Assembly: GCF_026236535.1 (NCBI RefSeq)
Contig: NZ_JAHTMW010000010.1
Coordinates: forward strand, 124,001 to 188,000
Length of the DNA: 64,000 bases
Direction: 5' to 3'
Origin: Streptomyces sp. SKN60
Lineage (GTDB): Bacteria > Actinomycetota > Actinomycetes > Streptomycetales > Streptomycetaceae
The notes below the pieces were generated by a model that ran no database searches, was not told the DNA's origin, and was given only the letters and a program-made list of their open reading frames with translations. The position numbers and the translations under genes are program-made. Positions 60,705 through 64,000 of the stretch are shown here, in pieces (within the stretch, counting starts at the first letter, position 1; every line of letters starts with the position of its first letter).

Positions 60705-61745
60705 ATGACCCCGACTCCCCCACCCGGCCTCGACCCCGAGGCGCTGCGCCGCCTGCTCGACCGCGAGCGGCCCGGTCTGGTCGCCGGCCCGCTGACCGCC
60801 CGGCTGATCGAGGGCGGGCGCTCGAACCTCACGTACCTCGTGACCGACGGCTCCGCCCAGTGGGTCGTCCGCCGCCCGCCGCTCGGCCACGTGCTGGCCA
60901 CCGCGCACGACATGAAGCGCGAGCACCGGGTGATCAGCGCCCTGCACGACACCGCCGTACCGGTGCCGGAGGCGGTGCTGCTGTGCGAGGACGAGACGGT
61001 GCTCGGCGCGCCGTTCTACGTCATGGAGTACGTGGCGGGCACCCCGTACCGCTCGGCCGCCCAGCTCGCCCCGCTCGGCCCGGAGCGCACCCGCGCCGCC
61101 GTCCTCGGGCTCGTCGACACCCTGGTCGACCTGCACGCCGTGGACCCGGACGCCGTCGGGCTCGGCGACTTCGGGCGCCCGGAGGGCTTCCTCGACCGGC
61201 AGCTGCGCCGCTGGGGCAAGCAGCTGGACGCCTCGCGGGGCCGCGAGCTGCCCGGCATCGGGGAGCTGCACGCGGCCCTCGGCCGCCGCCTCCCGCAGTC
61301 CCCCGCCCCGACCGTGATCCACGGCGACTACCGGCTCGACAACGTCCTCATCGGCGACGACGACCGGATCAAGGCGGTCCTGGACTGGGAGATGTCCACC
61401 CTCGGTGACCCGCTCACCGACCTCGGCCTGCTCGTCATGTACAGCACGCCGCTGGCCGTCCCCGACTCGCCGGTGTCCACCACCGCGACGGCCGCCGGCC
61501 ACCCGAGCACCGCCGAGCTGATCGAGCGCTACGCCGCCCGCTCGGGCCGCGACGTCTCCGCCCTCTCCTGGTACACGGCCTTCGCCTGGTTCAAGCTCGC
61601 CGTGATCCTGGAGGGCATCCACTACCGCTACACCCTCGGGCAGACCGTCGGCGCCGGCTTCGACCGGATCGGCGAACTCGTCCCGGTCTTCATCGAGCAC
61701 GGCCTCACCACGCTCCAGGACCTCCAGGACCCTCAGGAAGGCTGA
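60705..61745 (+). CDS. APH-family phosphotransferase (ACAD10/11 kinase-like)
   Basis: A 346-residue kinase-fold protein. It has a glycine loop LIEGGRSNLTYLV (about 32-44), the ATP lysine-equivalent region VVRRPP, the catalytic loop VIHGDYRLDNVLI with Asp, and the metal-binding AVLDWEMSTLGDP. This subgroup matches the kinase half of ACAD10/11 and Pseudomonas LvaA, which phosphorylates 4-hydroxyacyl-CoA. The acyl-CoA dehydrogenase gene follows after six bases. GGAGG precedes the ATG. Confidence 0.92.
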   Translation: MTPTPPPGLDPEALRRLLDRERPGLVAGPLTARLIEGGRSNLTYLVTDGSAQWVVRRPPLGHVLATAHDMKREHRVISALHDTAVPVPEAVLLCEDETVLGAPFYVMEYVAGTPYRSAAQLAPLGPERTRAAVLGLVDTLVDLHAVDPDAVGLGDFGRPEGFLDRQLRRWGKQLDASRGRELPGIGELHAALGRRLPQSPAPTVIHGDYRLDNVLIGDDDRIKAVLDWEMSTLGDPLTDLGLLVMYSTPLAVPDSPVSTTATAAGHPSTAELIERYAARSGRDVSALSWYTAFAWFKLAVILEGIHYRYTLGQTVGAGFDRIGELVPVFIEHGLTTLQDLQDPQEG

Positions 61746-61751
61746 TCCGCC

Positions 61752-62966
61752 ATGGACTTCGCGTTCGACGCCCGCACCGAGGAGCTGCGGGCGAGACTCC
61801 TCGCCTTCATGGACGAGCACGTCTACCCCGCCGAGGCCGTCGCCGAGGAGCAGCGGGCCGCGCTCGCCTCCCCGTGGGACACCCCCGCGATCGTCGAGGA
61901 ACTGAAGGCCGAGGCGCGCCGCCAGGGTCTGTGGAACCTCTTCCTCCCGGACGAGGAGTACGGCGCCGGGCTCACCAACCTGCAGTACGCGCCGCTCGCC
62001 GAGATCACCGGCCGCAGCCCCCACCTCGCCCCGACCGCCCTCAACTGCGCAGCCCCCGACACCGGGAACATGGAGGTGCTCGCCCAGTTCGGCGACGAGG
62101 CGCAGCGGAAGCAGTGGCTGGAGCCGCTGCTCGCCGGCGAGATCCGCTCGGCCTTCGCCATGACGGAGCCCGAGGTGGCCTCGTCCGACGCGACCAACAT
62201 CGAGACCCGGATCCGGCGGGACGGCGACTCGTACGTCGTCGACGGGCGCAAGTGGTACATCTCCGGGGCCATGAACCCCGACTGCAAGATCTTCATCGTG
62301 ATGGGCAAGACCGACCCCGACGGGGCCGACATCCGGCGCCAGCAGTCGATGATCCTGGTCCCCCGCGACACCCCCGGTGTCGAGGTGCGGCGCGCGATGC
62401 AGGTGTACGGCTACGAGGACCACTCGCACGGCGGGCACGCCGAGGTGCTCTTCCACGGGGTCCGGGTCCCGGCCGCGAACCTGATCGGCGAGGAGGGCGG
62501 CGGCTTCGCCATCGCCCAGGCCCGGCTCGGCCCCGGCCGCATCCACCACTGCATGCGCCTGATCGGCATGGCCGAGCGGGCCGTGGAGCTGATGTGCCGG
62601 CGCGCCGTCTCCCGTACCGCCTTCGGCAAGGCCCTCGCCCAGCAGGGCGTCGTGCAGACCTGGATCGCGGACGCCCGGGTGACCATCGAGCAGCTGCGGC
62701 TGCTCGTCCTGAAGACGGCCTGGCTGATGGACACCGTCGGCAACCGGGGCGCGCACACCGAGATCCAGGCGATCAAGATCGCCACCCCGCGGGCGGTCGT
62801 CGACATCATCGACAAGGCGGTACAGCTGCACGGCGCCGGCGGCGTCTCGCAGGACTTCCCGCTGGCCGAGCTGTGGGCCGCGGCCCGCACCCTCAAGCTC
62901 GCCGACGGCCCGGACGAGGTGCACCAGCGCTCGCTGGCCCGCCGGGAGCTGAAGAAGTACCTGTAG
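61752..62966 (+). CDS. Acyl-CoA dehydrogenase of the ACAD10/11 type
   Basis: A 404-residue flavoprotein. The FAD- and substrate-binding segments are AFAMTEPEVASSDATNIETRI, WYISGAMNP, and RRAVSRTAFGKAL, then VQLHGAGGVSQDFPLAELWAAARTLKLADGPDEVHQ. At the place where classical enzymes have the catalytic Tyr-Glu-Gly, this one has Ala-Asp-Gly, as in ACAD11. That fits removal of a phosphate from a phosphorylated acyl-CoA better than ordinary alpha-beta oxidation. It is coupled to the APH kinase gene six bases upstream. Confidence 0.93.
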   Translation: MDFAFDARTEELRARLLAFMDEHVYPAEAVAEEQRAALASPWDTPAIVEELKAEARRQGLWNLFLPDEEYGAGLTNLQYAPLAEITGRSPHLAPTALNCAAPDTGNMEVLAQFGDEAQRKQWLEPLLAGEIRSAFAMTEPEVASSDATNIETRIRRDGDSYVVDGRKWYISGAMNPDCKIFIVMGKTDPDGADIRRQQSMILVPRDTPGVEVRRAMQVYGYEDHSHGGHAEVLFHGVRVPAANLIGEEGGGFAIAQARLGPGRIHHCMRLIGMAERAVELMCRRAVSRTAFGKALAQQGVVQTWIADARVTIEQLRLLVLKTAWLMDTVGNRGAHTEIQAIKIATPRAVVDIIDKAVQLHGAGGVSQDFPLAELWAAARTLKLADGPDEVHQRSLARRELKKYL

Positions 62967-62984
62967 GACGTAGGCCCGTGGGCC

Positions 62985-63578
62985 CTACGGGCGCAGAGCC
63001 CGCAGCAGGAGGTCGGCCAGGTGGTCGGCGACCTGCTGCGGGGTCAGCGGCCCGTCGGGGCGGTACCAGGTCGACAGGTGGTGGACCGAGCCGAAGTGGT
63101 AGTCCACCACCAGGTCGGCGGGGGTCGCGTCGGAGAACACCCCGGCCCGCTGGCCCTCCTCGATCAGGGCGCGGAAGCGCTCGTGGTAGCGCCGCCGCTC
63201 GGTGCGCACCTGCTTGTTCTTCTCCGGGCTCAGGTGGTGCATCGAGCGGAAGAAGATCGAGGCGTCGTCGAGGTTGTCGATGGTCGTGACGACGACGTCC
63301 GCGGCGGCGTCCCGCAGCCGCTGCTCCACCGGGGCGTCCGCCTCCGCGAAGGCGTCGAGCCGCTCCTGCTGGAGCCGCAGGACCCGGGCGTAGACCTCCT
63401 GGAGCAGGTCCTCCTTGGAGCCGAAGTAGTGGTAGAGGGCGCCCTTCGTGACGCCCGCCGCCTCCACGATCTCCTGGACGGAGGTCCGGTCGTAGCCCTG
63501 CTCGGCGAAGAGCCGGGTGGCGGCGGCGAGGAGCCGCTGGGGAACGGGCGCCCCGTTCCCCTCCGTCGTCCTGGCCAT
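62985..63578 (-). CDS. TetR/AcrR-family regulator of the acyl-CoA operon
   Basis: A 197-residue regulator. The helix-turn-helix is at about 15-55 (RLLAAATRLFAEQGYDRTSVQEIVEAAGVTKGALYHYFGSKEDLLQ). The ligand domain has the layout of FadR/KstR2-like acyl-CoA-sensing members. It converges on the dehydrogenase gene with 18 bases between the stops. It likely binds the operator before the APH gene. I chose the ATG at 63578; others lie 7 and 11 codons upstream. Confidence 0.9.
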   Translation of the reverse strand: MARTTEGNGAPVPQRLLAAATRLFAEQGYDRTSVQEIVEAAGVTKGALYHYFGSKEDLLQEVYARVLRLQQERLDAFAEADAPVEQRLRDAAADVVVTTIDNLDDASIFFRSMHHLSPEKNKQVRTERRRYHERFRALIEEGQRAGVFSDATPADLVVDYHFGSVHHLSTWYRPDGPLTPQQVADHLADLLLRALRP

Positions 63579-63605
63579 GCTGCGCCGCCTTTCGTCCATG
63601 CGTCT

Positions 63606-63637
63606 GCTCACGTGCTCACGTGCTCACTGGCTCACTT
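63606..63637. repeat. Four tandem copies of an 8-base unit over the acyl-CoA ligase stop codon
   Basis: GCTCACGT, GCTCACGT, GCTCACTG and GCTCACTT follow each other. The ligase stop (63632-63634) is in the last copy; the others lie just beyond it. Confidence 0.85.
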
Positions 63638-64000
63638 CGGGGACCGCAGGTCCCGCCTGAGGATCTTCCCACTAGTCGTCTTGGGCAGCTCCGGCAGGAT
63701 CTCGACCTCGCGCGGGTATTTGTACGCGGCGAGCCGCCCGGCACAGTACGCGGACAGCTCGGCCGGGTCCGCGGCGGCGCCGGGGCGCAGGCTCACGTAG
63801 GCCTTCACCGTCTCGCCGCGGTAGGCGTCGGGGACGCCGACGACGGCCGCCTCGCGGACCGCCGGGTGGGTGTAGAGGACGTCCTCGACCTCGCGCGGCC
63901 ACACCTTGAAGCCGGAGGCGTTGATCATGTCCTTCTTGCGGTCGACGACGTAGAGCCAGCCGTCGGCGTCCATGAAGCCGATGTCGCCGGTGCGCAGCTC
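63632..64000 (-). CDS. Acyl-CoA synthetase (AMP-binding), C-terminal part only
   Basis: The visible 122 residues are the C-terminal end of an ANL-superfamily ligase that activates fatty or aromatic acids to CoA thioesters. ELRTGDIGFMDADGWLYVVDRKKDMINASGFKVWP is the hinge region with the adenylate-binding Asp. The catalytic lysine is in LPKTTSGKILRRDL. The 5' part continues beyond the window. It lies upstream of the TetR gene on the same strand and probably supplies substrate to the kinase-dehydrogenase pair. Confidence 0.95.
   Translation of the reverse strand, partial: ELRTGDIGFMDADGWLYVVDRKKDMINASGFKVWPREVEDVLYTHPAVREAAVVGVPDAYRGETVKAYVSLRPGAAADPAELSAYCAGRLAAYKYPREVEILPELPKTTSGKILRRDLRSPK

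Overview
The window is about 64 kb of chromosome from a high-GC actinomycete, almost certainly a Streptomyces. The evidence is the complete Pup-proteasome locus, two chaplin genes, mycothiol genes (mshC and a mycothiol-type formaldehyde dehydrogenase), the gylR-glpFKD glycerol locus, frequent GTG starts, and strong GC bias at third codon positions. The gene order resembles the S. coelicolor SCO1638-SCO1680 neighbourhood as I remember it; no alignment was run. There is no insertion sequence, prophage, integrase or CRISPR array. This is core-type chromosome, not an island.

Layout. 1-12 kb: the pupylation/proteasome region. It holds the first codons of a pafB-like gene, two FKBP isomerases and pafA, then an MFS exporter with a divergent LacI regulator. 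After that come prcA, prcB, an endonuclease VII-like gene, pup, dop and arc. 12-21 kb: a ferredoxin, a secreted protein, trmI, a CBS-type site-2 protease, a RecB-like nuclease, an orphan response regulator and two paralogous peptide-binding lipoproteins without permeases. 21-31 kb: a HAD phosphatase, metH and the glycerol regulon. 31-42 kb: a PAC2 protein, mshC with three poorly understood conserved genes, corA, a ferritin-like protein, an F420-type oxidoreductase, an aldo/keto reductase and a RecD-like protein that has lost its ATPase motifs. 42-46 kb: chpC, chpH, an M20 peptidase and tRNA-Leu(GAG). 46-54 kb: a pseudouridine synthase, formaldehyde detoxification, an amino-acid permease and the gluconate operon. 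54-64 kb: a TetR-controlled FAD dehydrogenase with an SDR, small membrane proteins, a glucarate dehydratase-like enzyme, and an APH kinase plus acyl-CoA dehydrogenase operon with a TetR regulator and an acyl-CoA ligase that runs off the window.

How parts work together. Pup ends in Gly-Gly-Gln, so Dop must deamidate it before PafA can attach it; Arc then feeds pupylated proteins to PrcA/PrcB. GlpF, GlpK and GlpD take glycerol to dihydroxyacetone phosphate, and a 15-base site shared by the gylR and glpF promoters is the likely GylR operator. GntP and GntK import and phosphorylate gluconate under a divergent GntR. The APH and dehydrogenase pair resembles the two halves of mammalian ACAD10/11.

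Two patterns cut across the window. At least 14 genes have a TANNNT-like -10 hexamer ending 6-7 bases before the start codon, with no ribosome binding site, which suggests leaderless mRNAs. Four genes have short tandem repeats that include or abut their stop codon.
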